A stretch of 64,000 bases of DNA from assembly GCA_029688905.1 (NCBI GenBank), contig JARULB010000003.1:124001-188000 (forward strand), read 5' to 3'. The notes under the pieces were generated by a model. That model was given only the letters and a program-made list of their open reading frames with translations, was not told the DNA's origin and searched no databases. Origin of the DNA: Balneolales bacterium ANBcel1. GTDB lineage: Bacteria; Bacteroidota; Rhodothermia; Balneolales; Natronogracilivirgulaceae. Positions 18,348-29,761 of this stretch are shown piece after piece. Position 1 is the first letter of the stretch, and each line of letters starts with the position of its first letter. The position numbers were made by a program, and so were the translations under genes.

Positions 18348-21300
18348 TTATTTCACCAGCATCATTTTTCTGGTTTGAACAAAGCTGCCAGCTTGCATGC
18401 GATAAATATACATACCAGAAGACAGGTTAGAAGCATCGAAATTAACCGAGTGTACTCCAGCCGACTGCTCGGTATTTACCAGAGTAGCAACATGCTGACC
18501 CACAACGTTATAAACGTCGACAGTTACATGTGCTGCTTCCGGAATCTCATAGGAGATTGTAGTAGTCGGGTTAAAAGGGTTCGGGTAATTCTGATTGAGC
18601 TGGTATACATGAGGCTGGAGCGGCTCTTCTTCACCTGAAGTAGGCTCAACGATCCTTACTTCAAGATGATCCACATGAATGATAGCACCATCGTTTCTCT
18701 CCATGTTCAGAGCGACAGCGTAGCGCATTCCATGTTCCTCATCATCGGCATTTGCTGTATGGCGATAAGTATACTCGGTCCATTCGTCAGACAGATCCAC
18801 TTCAACGCCTGGATGTCCCGGGTAACGAGCCCAGCCACCACTCTCAGGAAGTCCGAGGTACAGGTTTGCTCCCCGATCGTTATTGTCAGCCTTTATCCAA
18901 ATGGATACTTCAATCTCATCACCTTCCAGTACGTAGAACGGCTCATTAACCAATTCTACTTCCCAGTCGTTGGTGGTTCCGTTCCAGACACCAAAGTCAA
19001 CTTTCATTGCCTGATCTGCGTCGTAGACTTGATCAGTAACAATTTCGAAAGTGGCATCACCAGGATTAAGGGTCCAGGCCAGTACATCACCTTGCCCTAC
19101 TTCGCCGGGTTCGTCCATTTCAAAACCACCGTTAAAGTTGATCAAGTCACCGAAGGCATGCGGCGGTTGCGGGATAGGTACCACAACTTCAACCTGAGCA
19201 TGGTCAATGTAGATTTCGGCACCGTCATTCGCTGAATGGTTAAGGGCCAAACCTAGTCTCATACCATGTTCTTCATCATCAGCACTTGCTTCATGCAGAA
19301 GTTCATACTGTGTCCATTCTTCTGACAGTTGCATCATCCTGCCACCACCTCCGGTTGCATCAGCATCACCGGGATAGCGAGCCCAGTTACCACTTGCTGG
19401 CAGTCCAAGGAACATATTGGCAATACGCTCATCAGAGTCTGCTCTCATCCAGATACTAGCTCTGATCATGTCACCTTCCTGCACATGGAACGGCTCATTA
19501 ACTGTTTCAACATGCCAGTCATCTGATGTACCACTCCATTCACCGAAGTCAATGAACAAGGCACGATCACCTTGGTAGGCATCTTCAACGATTTCCATTG
19601 TGGCATTGCCTGCCTGGTTGTTAAAGCTCCAATACGGAACATCAACATCATTAACATTGCCGAGGTCAGTGAATTCAAAACCACCATTCACGTTAATGAT
19701 ATCACCAAACGCATGTGGTGGCTCAGGTGGATCCGGAACAACTACTGCTGGAACAATCAGATCGTAGTGGGCAGCATAAAGCTGAGGATTACCCTGAAAT
19801 TCAGCGATAATACCTGTTACATTATGGGGACCTTGAGGAATAGGCTCACCAATCACATCCGAGTCACCAAGATGAGTACGGAATGTAACTGGCTCTTCAA
19901 CAGTGGCATCAAGAATAGAGTAATTTGTTGAAGCGGCAAATTCGCCTTCTTCCTGAAACTCAACTGCTGATACTTTTACCAGACGAGGTTCTCCCACATA
20001 TTCAAGATCTGCAAGTGTTGACTCCCAGTATGGAAGATCGTTATCGGAAGAACTGGGTTCGATATTTTCCAAGGGAAGCAACTGGGCAGCATCACGGAAT
20101 TCACTATACTCAAAAGAAAAACCAGTGATTCCATCTCCACGCTCAAGTCCGGAAAGAATATCGCCGGTATCATCTACAAGAACAGCGCCGGTATTGTCGG
20201 AGAGATAGTGCTGGTTTCTGAAGTTAGGTGCTACAAAGGTAACAATTACTTCATTTGTCAAAATTGCAAAGTCACCAATTTCAGCGTTTTCCAACATATC
20301 TGCAATGGAATCAAATTCTACGAAGTCGATGAAAACATCTCCTCTTTCGAATGTAATGGCGAAAGGTTCATCAGCCCATCTTTCCAATCCATTGGCGGCT
20401 GCCTTTACGGTCCAGAACAAATCAATCTCATCACCTACTTCCAGTCCGGCATCAGCAAGAACATTATCCAGGTCCTGAAGCGTAACTGTAAGCATTTCAT
20501 CAAGTCCGTCATTATTGGAAGCAAGTTCCAAAATAACTTCATCGGAGAAATCATCTGTGGCGTTGAGATACCATGTGTAAGTGACATCATGGTCTGCAAC
20601 TTCAGCTGCTTCCCAAGTGATATCAACTTCCGTATCGGTTGGACCTTCTACAAGTACCGATGCACCATCTTCCGGGCTCAGCAGAGCAAATGCCGAAATC
20701 GGATTAACAAAATTGACAGTAACTTCAGCAGAAGTTTCTGTTACGAAAATGCCATCCGTAACGGAAACGGAAATGGTATAAGGACTATCTTCCGATGTTC
20801 CGAAATCAGCAAACCAGCTGAATTCACCGGTTTCAGCATCAATTTCAGCACCTTCCGGAGCTTCAACAATCGCAAATTCCAGATCTCCGCCATCAGGATC
20901 TTCGGCTTCGTATGTGAATTCCAGCGTCGTATTCTCATCTATGGTTACATCTTCAAGAACAGAAGTAAATTCTGGTGGAGCTGCATCCATAACAGTAACA
21001 GAACCGTTCAGTCCTATGATAGGTACTGCTGTACCGGTATTGTCATAGAATTGAACACTTGTAAAAGTAAGCGGACTGTTATCCACTTCTTCCAAAAGTG
21101 TACCGGTCAAATGAAGCAGTTCATCTCCAGCGCCAAGTGGTGAAGTAAATGCAGCGGAGATTTTTGCCACACCATCTTGAGGCACATTAAATTCCACAAG
21201 GCCACCTTCAGACAATGTTCCAGCTTGTGAAACACCGTCAAACGTTACTACACTTTCATCAAAGTGGAACTCAAGGTCATAGGATACAATATTAAGTTCC

Positions 21301-21872
21301 GAAAGATCATCGGAGTCAATAGCACCTTGAAAACTGTCATTGATATATCCTTCTACATGAGGAAGTTGAATGGCTACCTCAGCTGATTGTACGAAAATAT
21401 CAAACGGTGCAGCTGGGGCGATATCATAAAGGCCGGGTTCTCCCAGATCATTACGGGTAACTTTAAGTCCTTCCGGATTGGCACCCGGAGGTCCAAGTTC
21501 ACCGGTGAAACTGAAGAGAACTCCTTCACCTTCTATAATATTCGAAGAAGCAAAGCTAACTCGGATGGTGTTGTCAGCCGTGATGTTGGATTGAAATAGT
21601 CCACCGGAAGCCAGAGGCCCGGCAACTATGTCATCTGTTTCAAAGGTTAGAAGATCAGCATCAAATTCGATGGCAATATCAAAGTTTCTAACCTCCAGAT
21701 CGCTTAGATCGCTGGTGGTTACATGTACGGTCACCTCGTCACCTGGGCGGCCGGAAATGTCACCTCCAAAATCTATCTCGATATCCTGAGTAACACCGGT
21801 ACTAACGCCCATAAGCATTAAACCTGTCACAAGCAGGATAGAAGTTCGTATTGATTGAAGTAGTTTCTTCAT
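18348..21872 (-). CDS. Large multidomain surface protein: two cohesin-like domains, OB-like and two carbohydrate-binding-like modules, type IX sorting domain
   Basis: The domain order in 1174 residues is: signal peptide (1-28); cohesin-like 1 (about 29-150); cohesin-like 2 (about 165-295); a cadherin/Ig-like repeat (about 300-390, [18 protein letters not shown]); and an FN3-like segment (about 395-500). Then comes a likely OB-fold domain (about 505-690, [17 protein letters not shown]). Two tandem modules of about 160-175 residues (about 715-875 and 890-1065) resemble family 4/9 carbohydrate-binding modules, each opening with FNGGFE or VNGGFE and ending in an aspartate-containing strand. Last is the NYPNPFNP sorting domain (about 1090-1174). 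I saw no catalytic domain and no cysteine. It probably binds polysaccharide or partner proteins at the cell surface. Confidence 0.85.
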   Translation of the reverse strand: MKKLLQSIRTSILLVTGLMLMGVSTGVTQDIEIDFGGDISGRPGDEVTVHVTTSDLSDLEVRNFDIAIEFDADLLTFETDDIVAGPLASGGLFQSNITADNTIRVSFASSNIIEGEGVLFSFTGELGPPGANPEGLKVTRNDLGEPGLYDIAPAAPFDIFVQSAEVAIQLPHVEGYINDSFQGAIDSDDLSELNIVSYDLEFHFDESVVTFDGVSQAGTLSEGGLVEFNVPQDGVAKISAAFTSPLGAGDELLHLTGTLLEEVDNSPLTFTSVQFYDNTGTAVPIIGLNGSVTVMDAAPPEFTSVLEDVTIDENTTLEFTYEAEDPDGGDLEFAIVEAPEGAEIDAETGEFSWFADFGTSEDSPYTISVSVTDGIFVTETSAEVTVNFVNPISAFALLSPEDGASVLVEGPTDTEVDITWEAAEVADHDVTYTWYLNATDDFSDEVILELASNNDGLDEMLTVTLQDLDNVLADAGLEVGDEIDLFWTVKAAANGLERWADEPFAITFERGDVFIDFVEFDSIADMLENAEIGDFAILTNEVIVTFVAPNFRNQHYLSDNTGAVLVDDTGDILSGLERGDGITGFSFEYSEFRDAAQLLPLENIEPSSSDNDLPYWESTLADLEYVGEPRLVKVSAVEFQEEGEFAASTNYSILDATVEEPVTFRTHLGDSDVIGEPIPQGPHNVTGIIAEFQGNPQLYAAHYDLIVPAVVVPDPPEPPHAFGDIINVNGGFEFTDLGNVNDVDVPYWSFNNQAGNATMEIVEDAYQGDRALFIDFGEWSGTSDDWHVETVNEPFHVQEGDMIRASIWMRADSDERIANMFLGLPASGNWARYPGDADATGGGGRMMQLSEEWTQYELLHEASADDEEHGMRLGLALNHSANDGAEIYIDHAQVEVVVPIPQPPHAFGDLINFNGGFEMDEPGEVGQGDVLAWTLNPGDATFEIVTDQVYDADQAMKVDFGVWNGTTNDWEVELVNEPFYVLEGDEIEVSIWIKADNNDRGANLYLGLPESGGWARYPGHPGVEVDLSDEWTEYTYRHTANADDEEHGMRYAVALNMERNDGAIIHVDHLEVRIVEPTSGEEEPLQPHVYQLNQNYPNPFNPTTTISYEIPEAAHVTVDVYNVVGQHVATLVNTEQSAGVHSVNFDASNLSSGMYIYRMQAGSFVQTRKMMLVK

Positions 21873-21919
21873 AATGGAGAGTTCCCTTTAAGTTGTGAAA
21901 TTCATCTGCATTTAAGAGT

Positions 21920-21954
21920 AAAAAAGGTGAGCGTACGCAATTGTACGCTCACCT
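21920..21954 (-). terminator. Rho-independent terminator after the 2335-residue protein gene
   Basis: A perfect 12-bp stem (arms 21925-21936 and 21943-21954, loop of 6) is followed on the minus strand by six U. It lies 11 bases past the stop codon at 21965 and separates this gene from the next one starting at 21872. Confidence 0.92.
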
Positions 21955-21964
21955 GTAATTAATC

Positions 21965-24900
21965 TTACTTGATCAGGGTCATCTTTCTTGTTGTGGAGAA
22001 TGTCTCATTTTCAGATTGAGCAACAATTCTGTAAATGTACATTCCACTTGAGAGGTTAGACAAATCAGCATTGACTGTATGAGTACCGGCATTCATGTTC
22101 TGATCTACCAGTGTGAGTACTCTCTGGCCAATTGAGTTGTAAACTTCAATGGTTACGTCTGCGGCTGCCGGCAACTGATACGTGATGTTAGTTGTCGGGT
22201 TGAACGGGTTCGGGTAGTTCTGGTTGAGAGCAAACTCATCCGGAATTTCCACGATTTCCATTTTTTCCAGTTCGTAACGGCTTTCGTTTACAAAACCTCT
22301 GGCCTGAATACCTGCTGAACTGCTTGCATCTTCCAACTTGAAGACAACAGTTGCGATCTGACCGTTTCTTGCTGGTGTGGCACCGGCAAGGGCAAGTCTG
22401 AACTCACCATCTTCAATGTCGGAACGTGCTGTGATCCATCCTTCGGGAAGTTCAGCAAATTCGACTCTTTCGATGGAAGCCTGATTCAGGTCATAAATAC
22501 CCTGAATATCCAGCGAGTATACGCCAGCTCCTTCGGAGGAAAGCATAAGCGGTACGCTGACAGTTCCTTCTTCTTCGTTGCGGGTCATGTCACCCCATGC
22601 AAGCGAACCGGAACCAATAGACTTGGCTGATGCATCGAACGGAATGGTTACGCCTTCCATTCTTGCAGCATACTGAAGAATGATAGCAGCGTCAAAGCTG
22701 GATACATCACCAGATTGCTTGACATTTGCTACATACTCCTGTACTGCATTGAATTCCACATCACCAACGTTGAATCTCAGAATCTGGGTAGCGTCAAAGG
22801 ACGAGACCAGACCGTCAGCATTTACGTCACCGTAAGCAGGAACTGCAGTGACATCAAATACTTGGGTCACTACTGCCCCAATCTCATCAGTACCAGTAAC
22901 CGTCACAGTTACTGCCTCAGGCTCAATACTGCTTGACAGTACTGTTACCGTGAGAATGTTGTCATCATCAATACTTGCATGAACAACATCTTCATCGGCT
23001 GCAGAAACTTCAAATGCAGCTTCACCGGAACCACCATCAAAGAAGTCAGCCAGGTCGATTTCGACATATTCTGCATCTTGCTGATAATCATCACCGGCTC
23101 TCAGTGTTTCATCATCGATGGTACCAACTGCAACGAAGGTAGCATTTACAGTTACATCAAATTCAACCGTCTCACTTGCTCCGGTCTGATCTGTTCCTGT
23201 AACACTTACTGTTGCTGTACCGACTCCTGTTGTAGTCAGTTCAACATCCATTCCGTCGATATCAGCAGTTACAACATCGGTATCATCGGAAGCTACAACG
23301 ATGTCAATCGGAGATGCACCGCCTGTAAACAGACCTGTTACATCAACGACATATGTATCTGTGAGATTCAATGTCACATCATCAAGTTCACCGGCCATGA
23401 GGGCAGGCTCTACTGTAATGTTGACAATGGTTGCTTCAGTGTCGTTAAGCGCATCGGTCACACCAATGTTGAATGTGGTAGTACCGGGGCTTACGGCATG
23501 GATGGTCAGTGTATCAGCATCGATCGAGTACGTTGCGACATCGTCGTCATAACCAGAGATATCATAGGTATATGTACCTGTTCCACCTTTGAATACACCA
23601 TCGGTGTGAAGCAGTGAGTGGCGAAGTACGACATCTCTTTCCTGACCGGCATTGGCTACAATGTCAGCCGGCTGAGTAGCTTCAAGGTTGGACTTCAGAG
23701 CATAGGTAAAGATGGTTCCATTACCGGCACGAATACCACCCTGTACACTCTGGACGATAACTGTCGGGTGGATATCCGGGAATGTACCGGACTGATAGCT
23801 CTGCAGATACTCATCCGCATCACCTTGAAGTCTCCAGGGGTTATCAACATGGTCTGCGGAGCGACGGATAATTCTCATATCCTCAACATCGGCGGTAACA
23901 CCGGTAGTGGTGTATTCGCTGTAGTTTTCACGCTCGAGTTCCATGTCATATACAAGCGACGGAGACAACGGGCTGGATGTTTTTACATTCCACTTGAAAC
24001 GATCAGGGTAGCGGGCCAGGTCTACACCAGGCTCAACACCATCGGGAACAGGGAAACCATTGGATCCCAACTCAGCAAGGGCGTTGTCCGGATCTACTTC
24101 GCTGTGAGTCGCCGTCATTGTAATTCCACTAGGAATTGCAGAAGGCTGATTGAAAGTAAATGAAACCGGTGCATATGCACTTGCGCCATTTTCAAATTCA
24201 CCTCCAACAGGAAACTCAACACGGTTGGATGCAGTACCAGTACTCGGGAGAGTCTTGGTCACTTTACCAACTACATAGCTGTCTCCAGAGCGTGTAAATC
24301 CTTGATTGGATGTACTTGTATGCGTAAGAACAAGCTGATTATCACCGGTTCTCAGCAAACCATCAACAAAGTGGAAGTTGGAATTGTTTACAGTAAGGTT
24401 ACCACCTGTCAGTTCAGCACCGGCCGGGTTATCCAACGTGACATCCACACCAAGTGTGAGTCCATCAGATGGTACGGCAATTGCCTGCAATTCGGTACCG
24501 GCAAACGACAGGTTTCCAGTTCCGGCTGTACCAACGATTACGCCTGCACTTGTAGCTGTGAAGTCTCCTACAAATGTAAGGGTGTAATCATCGATATCAA
24601 GAACATCACCATCGGCTACTTCAAGATTGGCGAATGTGTAGTCTGCATCAAGAGTGACGGTAATTGATCCCGCAGGAACACCGTTCACCTCTACAGATAC
24701 ATTTCCGCTGACAAGCTCGATATCAGTAGTATAAACTTGCTGATAAACAACTTCGTATTCATCAGCACTGAAAGAACCAGCTCCGACAGCCAGGTTACCG
24801 CCATTCATGATAACTTTACCGCCGTCAGCGACAGAAAGTGCTTCGTCGACAATGTCCAGGTCTCCTACAAGTGTCAGAGTACCATTCACGATGATGTCAT

Positions 24901-27900
24901 CATCCATGGTCACATCAACCTGTACATTAACATCCTGAACAATGTCCGTTGCAGGCACTTCAGGCCCGGTAGTAATACCAGCAGTGGTCGTGTATACCAG
25001 ATGAACAGCATCACCAAAGTGCGGAGCTGTGTTCAACACGGCAGCATTGTTTTGCCTTTCAATGGTAACACCATCGCCGATATGGAGCCTTGAAGCATCG
25101 GCTGCACCGCTGTTGTCGATGTCAAATGTTCCTGATTTAAGTATGAGATTACTTGTTACAGTTACCTCATCATCATCACCAGCAGCTGTAGCAATTTCAG
25201 AACCGTTGACAATCCTGAGGTTGGCGATTTCAAGGTTGTTGTCATCGGTGTCAATGGTTGCATTATCAAGCCAGACATAACCATCGGTCATGGCCAGTGT
25301 GCCCTCTACGTAAACAAGATTGTCGTTAATGTAGAGATTGTTGTCGGCAAGATAGAACGTACCATCTGTGTGGATATAATCCGAACCTGCTGCAACGGTA
25401 AGAATTCTTGTCGTACCATCGTTAGCGAGAGTTACGGTTCCATCCGAGTCTACCTGAAGGTTACCAGTAACGATACGATTGGCATCTCCAAGATCGATGG
25501 TAGCGTCATCACCGGTAAGGTCGACATCATTCGTAACATCCGCGAACAAGTCGGCATCGCCAGAAATGGTAAGCAGTTGGCCACCCGTAAGGTTGGCTTC
25601 TGCAATCAGTTTTCCGCTAACTTCAAGATCGCTAACAAGTACTGATGCGGCTTCAAGCTTTACATAGGGAACATCAGCACCGTCTGCATCAATATTTCCT
25701 CCGGATTCAGCTACCAGGTAGCCACCGTTGGAAGCATAGGATGCATCTGCATGACCCGTCAGCACTGTAGCATTATCTACATTCAGATCAAAGGTATCAA
25801 AGTAAACAGAACCATCTGCACCAACGGTAATCGCTCCGCCGGTAACATCTACATCCGATGCCAGCACTAATGTTGCATCACCACCACCAGCATTGTCTAC
25901 AACGATACCACCTGTTACAAGACCCGTAGAAATTGCTGGATCTGTGTCATCACGATCAATCAAGGCAAGTGTAAGCGAAGCATCTGAGGCATCGTCAATG
26001 GTCACAGCCTGCTGGATCTCCTGGATACCAGAAATGGACACATCAGCACCGCCTACTGCAACAGCGGCATTGATAATATTATTGGAGGCAACAAAAGAGC
26101 CGGATCCACTAACCGTCAGGTTGTCACCTGAAAGCTCGAGGACTACACCTGCGCCTGTGTCGTCAATAAGGCCGTATACCTCGTGATCCACATCATCTTC
26201 TTCAAGCTTGATGGTCAGAGCCGCGCCGCCATCAATAAGAATAGCTCCTTCCTTAACAAGAAGTGATCCTTCAACTTCCAGATCCTGAGCTGCACCGTCA
26301 CCTACCAGAGTTGCACCATCGTTGATAGTCAGGTTACCCTTGATAGTTACCGGGCTGACATTGGGAAGGTTCAGAACATCATCCGTCGTGGAAACGGTTA
26401 CGTTGACCACTTCCGGAGTCAATTCGCTGCCAATAGTCTCGGCACCTGCCAATGCACCTCTGTACTCGAGGTCATAGTTGTTGTTCAGACCGTTAAATGT
26501 ACCACCGGCCACTTCGTCAACTCCATCAGTTGATGCAGGGTAGACTACTACTACGGCATCATCACCGACAGGCGACAGGTCGGAAGCATAATTTGTACCA
26601 TCCACATTCAATGTTCCTGAGATAAGAACAAGCTGATCGGTGAATGTAAGCGCAGTTACCGCATTCAGTCCAACGGTCGGGGTGTTACCGGATCCCGCTG
26701 CAATAAAGAGGTTTCCGAATTCACCGTCACCGGTGATATCAAAACTAGTCGGCAATGCATCACCACCCTGTACTACCTTGTTGAGTGCACCGTCAACACC
26801 ACCGATATACACACCACCAGTAGTTGTATTGGTATAGTCGCCATTAATAGCAAGGCTGCCACCATCGCCATTCATAATCAGGTTAAAGCCCTGGAAATCA
26901 ACGGAGGTTCCCGCCGTAATTTCAGCATCTCCCTCGGAACGAATGGAGCGGTTAACAGTAATGATTCCACCGTTGTTGTCAAATGTGACATTTGCCACCT
27001 GGAAGTTGTCACCTACACTGATACTCTGAGGTGCAGCACCGTTGAAAGCCAGTTCGGAACCAGCATCAGCCGTAAATGTTCCTGCGGTACGGGTGAAGTC
27101 TGATTCAATATTCAGAACAGCAGTAGCATCAAGGTCAGCAGCACCGGATGAAAGCACAAAGTCACCTTCTGCAGTAAATGCAACACCGTCAATATCAAGA
27201 GTTCCACCGGAAACGGTAGTTGCTCCTTCAGCAGTAGTTGCGATAATCACGTTCAGTGTACCCGCGGTGACTTCAATATTATTAACATCAATAGCGGCAT
27301 TCTCAAATGTGGTAGTATTATCAGCATTATTCACCTCAACATTACCGAGGGTACCGCCATTAAAGCTGTTATTTCCACCTGTGACATAAAGCTTGCCACT
27401 TCCCTTGATTTCACCACCGTCTGTCACGTGTGCGTTAGCGCCGTCAAGAGTCAGGGTATTGGATCCAAGAAGAATACCATCACCAGCACCTGTACCAGCG
27501 TTGGTCAGCACACCCTCCACGGTAAGATCCGCAGTGAGTGTCAATGTAGAAGAAACATTATCATTGGAGACATTTCCTTCAAAGGTAGCGGCACCAATGG
27601 TAAACTCTCCGCCACCATTGTTTACAAGGTTTCTAAACACACCGGAGGAAGCAACAAACTCACCGGCAGCGCCATTCACCAGGTCTACCTCAAACTCCAT
27701 GGTAAAGTTTCCAGCTGCATCCTGTACATCATCGGCTGTAACAGCTCCAATCTCAACAAGACCGCCAGCACCATTGGAAACAAAAATAACCGACGTCACA
27801 TCGGCAGTCACATCATTGGAGGTCAATACCAAGTCACCGATCTTGAGATCACCACCAGCAGCATTTCCGATAAAGGGAGTGCCAGCTAAATAAGTCTGAG

Positions 27901-28972
27901 CTACATCGTCTGCGTCCAGTGTTACAGTGCCTTCAACTGTCAAGCTTCCAGCTGCTGCCAGAGTAATTTCTGATCCGTTAGTGGCATGCAGATCTCCGGT
28001 TACCAGAACATCGCCGGTGTTGTTGTTGATAAAGTCGGATCCACCATTAAGAGTGACGTTGCCGTTTACTGTCAGATCACCATCTGCTACGACGTAGTCG
28101 GCATCCACCTCAAGAGCACCGACTTCCACATCACCATCAGCGTGCGTGTTGTCACCGGTAGTAGTCAGTTTCCCGCTGACAGTCAGGTCATCTGTTGTAT
28201 TAGTAAATTCGCCAACAGAAAGATCTCCGCTCAGAGTAACATCCCCTGCGGTTTTTACGAAAGCACCTGTCGTGGTGATACTTGCAGGAAAATCAATAGA
28301 TGCACCGGCTCCGGAAAGATTCACCGTTATCGATCCACTTCCATAATCGCCGTACTCAGCTTCAGGTCCGGCGGCAGCATCAGCGTCTGTATAGACCAAG
28401 GAAAGATTGGCAGCTTTTTGAGGAGCCGCACCAGTGAACGCGCCATCTTCCTTGATGGAGATGGTAGTATTGTCTGCCAGTCTCCAGGAGCTTTCAGCAT
28501 CAATATTGACATTACCGGATGTCAGGGTCAGAGACGTACTTTCTTGCTGCAGATAGGTTCCGTCCGCTGAGAGGAATGTCAATTCACCATCGATATCAAC
28601 TTCAACGGTCGCATCTTGCAGCGTGACTATTGACTGAACGCCTGTCTCCAACTGGATCGTCAATGACTCCAGGTCATTGTCCGCATTAGAGGACGCCTGG
28701 ACAGTCAGGTTACCACCATCACCATCGGCGCCATTGTAAGCACTGCCAAGAATAATGAGCGTACCGCCATCATCCAGCAGTTCCAGACCCTTGTTGATTG
28801 TAGCAACAGGAAGAGTCTCGGAACCATCATTTATGTTCGAGCCGTTCGTGGCGTCGACATAAATGGTATTCTGAGCCAGCGCCGTTCCTGCGCCGATCGC
28901 CACGGTAAACACAAACGCAACGAACGCGTAAGCAAATGACCGTAGCCACCTGTTTGGTATTAAAGTTTTCAT
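21965..28972 (-). CDS. Giant beta-helix surface protein with dockerin-like, cohesin-like and type IX sorting domains
   Basis: At 2335 residues this is the largest gene. A signal peptide (1-34, ending GTALA) is followed by an [10 protein letters not shown] opening typical of pectate-lyase-like right-handed beta-helix proteins. About 1800 residues of Val/Asp/Thr/Gly/Asn-rich solenoid repeats come next, then two or three Ig/BIG-like domains (about 1840-2045). A dockerin-like module follows (about 2046-2117): a complete calcium loop [12 protein letters not shown] and a second, degenerate copy with the same VSSFDA core. A cohesin-like sandwich (about 2118-2241) and the NYPNPFNP sorting domain (2242-2335) end the protein. 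I saw no catalytic domain and no cysteine. The ATG at 28972, with GAGA upstream, is preferred over the one 25 codons earlier. Confidence 0.88.
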   Translation of the reverse strand: MKTLIPNRWLRSFAYAFVAFVFTVAIGAGTALAQNTIYVDATNGSNINDGSETLPVATINKGLELLDDGGTLIILGSAYNGADGDGGNLTVQASSNADNDLESLTIQLETGVQSIVTLQDATVEVDIDGELTFLSADGTYLQQESTSLTLTSGNVNIDAESSWRLADNTTISIKEDGAFTGAAPQKAANLSLVYTDADAAAGPEAEYGDYGSGSITVNLSGAGASIDFPASITTTGAFVKTAGDVTLSGDLSVGEFTNTTDDLTVSGKLTTTGDNTHADGDVEVGALEVDADYVVADGDLTVNGNVTLNGGSDFINNNTGDVLVTGDLHATNGSEITLAAAGSLTVEGTVTLDADDVAQTYLAGTPFIGNAAGGDLKIGDLVLTSNDVTADVTSVIFVSNGAGGLVEIGAVTADDVQDAAGNFTMEFEVDLVNGAAGEFVASSGVFRNLVNNGGGEFTIGAATFEGNVSNDNVSSTLTLTADLTVEGVLTNAGTGAGDGILLGSNTLTLDGANAHVTDGGEIKGSGKLYVTGGNNSFNGGTLGNVEVNNADNTTTFENAAIDVNNIEVTAGTLNVIIATTAEGATTVSGGTLDIDGVAFTAEGDFVLSSGAADLDATAVLNIESDFTRTAGTFTADAGSELAFNGAAPQSISVGDNFQVANVTFDNNGGIITVNRSIRSEGDAEITAGTSVDFQGFNLIMNGDGGSLAINGDYTNTTTGGVYIGGVDGALNKVVQGGDALPTSFDITGDGEFGNLFIAAGSGNTPTVGLNAVTALTFTDQLVLISGTLNVDGTNYASDLSPVGDDAVVVVYPASTDGVDEVAGGTFNGLNNNYDLEYRGALAGAETIGSELTPEVVNVTVSTTDDVLNLPNVSPVTIKGNLTINDGATLVGDGAAQDLEVEGSLLVKEGAILIDGGAALTIKLEEDDVDHEVYGLIDDTGAGVVLELSGDNLTVSGSGSFVASNNIINAAVAVGGADVSISGIQEIQQAVTIDDASDASLTLALIDRDDTDPAISTGLVTGGIVVDNAGGGDATLVLASDVDVTGGAITVGADGSVYFDTFDLNVDNATVLTGHADASYASNGGYLVAESGGNIDADGADVPYVKLEAASVLVSDLEVSGKLIAEANLTGGQLLTISGDADLFADVTNDVDLTGDDATIDLGDANRIVTGNLQVDSDGTVTLANDGTTRILTVAAGSDYIHTDGTFYLADNNLYINDNLVYVEGTLAMTDGYVWLDNATIDTDDNNLEIANLRIVNGSEIATAAGDDDEVTVTSNLILKSGTFDIDNSGAADASRLHIGDGVTIERQNNAAVLNTAPHFGDAVHLVYTTTAGITTGPEVPATDIVQDVNVQVDVTMDDDIIVNGTLTLVGDLDIVDEALSVADGGKVIMNGGNLAVGAGSFSADEYEVVYQQVYTTDIELVSGNVSVEVNGVPAGSITVTLDADYTFANLEVADGDVLDIDDYTLTFVGDFTATSAGVIVGTAGTGNLSFAGTELQAIAVPSDGLTLGVDVTLDNPAGAELTGGNLTVNNSNFHFVDGLLRTGDNQLVLTHTSTSNQGFTRSGDSYVVGKVTKTLPSTGTASNRVEFPVGGEFENGASAYAPVSFTFNQPSAIPSGITMTATHSEVDPDNALAELGSNGFPVPDGVEPGVDLARYPDRFKWNVKTSSPLSPSLVYDMELERENYSEYTTTGVTADVEDMRIIRRSADHVDNPWRLQGDADEYLQSYQSGTFPDIHPTVIVQSVQGGIRAGNGTIFTYALKSNLEATQPADIVANAGQERDVVLRHSLLHTDGVFKGGTGTYTYDISGYDDDVATYSIDADTLTIHAVSPGTTTFNIGVTDALNDTEATIVNITVEPALMAGELDDVTLNLTDTYVVDVTGLFTGGASPIDIVVASDDTDVVTADIDGMDVELTTTGVGTATVSVTGTDQTGASETVEFDVTVNATFVAVGTIDDETLRAGDDYQQDAEYVEIDLADFFDGGSGEAAFEVSAADEDVVHASIDDDNILTVTVLSSSIEPEAVTVTVTGTDEIGAVVTQVFDVTAVPAYGDVNADGLVSSFDATQILRFNVGDVEFNAVQEYVANVKQSGDVSSFDAAIILQYAARMEGVTIPFDASAKSIGSGSLAWGDMTRNEEEGTVSVPLMLSSEGAGVYSLDIQGIYDLNQASIERVEFAELPEGWITARSDIEDGEFRLALAGATPARNGQIATVVFKLEDASSSAGIQARGFVNESRYELEKMEIVEIPDEFALNQNYPNPFNPTTNITYQLPAAADVTIEVYNSIGQRVLTLVDQNMNAGTHTVNADLSNLSSGMYIYRIVAQSENETFSTTRKMTLIK
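22622..22837 (-). other. Dockerin-like calcium-loop region within the giant surface protein
   Basis: This segment encodes two copies of a 12-residue loop of the dockerin/EF-hand type, joined by a helical linker. Copy 1 has Asp, Asn, Asp, Gly and Asp at loop positions 1, 3, 5, 6 and 12, as needed to bind calcium. Copy 2 has Asn, Lys and Ser at positions 1, 3 and 5 and keeps Gly6 and Asp12, so it probably binds calcium poorly or not at all. Both share VSSFDA and a following hydrophobic helix. In known dockerins the same two-copy arrangement docks onto cohesins. It directly precedes a cohesin-like domain in the same chain. Confidence 0.75.
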
Positions 28973-29761
28973 ATGTATCTCTTTAAATGATTGATTTTTG
29001 AAACGTGTCTTTCCCACGTCGTTGGTTTTTGAAGCTGTTAGCATCATGGATGTACTTTTTGGTTGTTGTTTTGCTCGAAAGGCCTGTATTCCATATTACC
29101 ATAATGAATCGTATGAGACACCCCAGGCGCCCATTGCGAATCCGTTAGCATGTATGACCATGATTATCAATGAGTTCAGTTAATTATGCCAATGCGCCCA
29201 AAATCACTATTTACGATTCACATTAAAAGAATTTCGTGTCAATTTAAACAGTAATCACGTACTGCACAAGGCAAAACTCAATTTTTTCTAATTTACCAGC
29301 AACAGTAAACATAGCAAAAAAAACGGGAAATAAAACTTTTTTATCCGTCGTATCCCTTTTTTCTGAGTCAGTCAGGCAAGCATTTTGCTTTTTTGCCTTT
29401 TCCCCCGATCTCTGTTTATCCATTGCAAGATTGTGCAAAAAAAACATCGAATGCGTCAAGTTATCTTTCCTTTTCTTCAGACGCAATACATTCGTGAAAT
29501 TGAAACAATGCATCTTTTTAGTCCAAAATTCGAAATGCGTCCAGCCTTTGAGTTTTTTACATTTCCGTACAGTCTTCGAGATTTGTCCTTTGCTTATCGG
29601 GTAATTCACTCATTTCTTAACAGATATTTTTTTGTATTTAATTGATGATACGCGAAGTTTGAGCCTGTTCCGTCCAATTTTTCTGCAACATCCTCCGAAC
29701 ACCGTTTAATGGTTTTCTCATTTATTGCCGGTGTTGCGGGCTCACTTATAAACCGCTAACC
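28973..29761. other. Long AT-rich divergent intergenic region
   Basis: These 789 bases separate the giant surface protein (minus) from the FAD/Fe-S oxidase (plus), so both promoters should lie here. A minus-strand frame at 29244-29609 (121 codons) and a plus-strand frame at 29385-29645 (86 codons) overlap each other. Both have odd composition, and I judge neither to be a gene. The element ATGCGTC occurs at 29451-29457 and 29535-29541. Together with GACGC at 29480, the first copy forms an imperfect inverted pair. The long A and T tracts could bend the DNA. I see no tRNA, riboswitch or terminator. Confidence 0.5.

Noticed and set aside
20208-21143. Plus-strand ORF of 311 codons, rich in Cys and Phe
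   Set aside because: Antisense to the 1174-residue surface protein, caused by its biased codons; no recognisable motif.
29244-29645. Two overlapping ORFs (minus 121 codons, plus 86 codons) in the intergenic region
   Set aside because: They overlap each other on opposite strands, have no motif, and have low-complexity composition.
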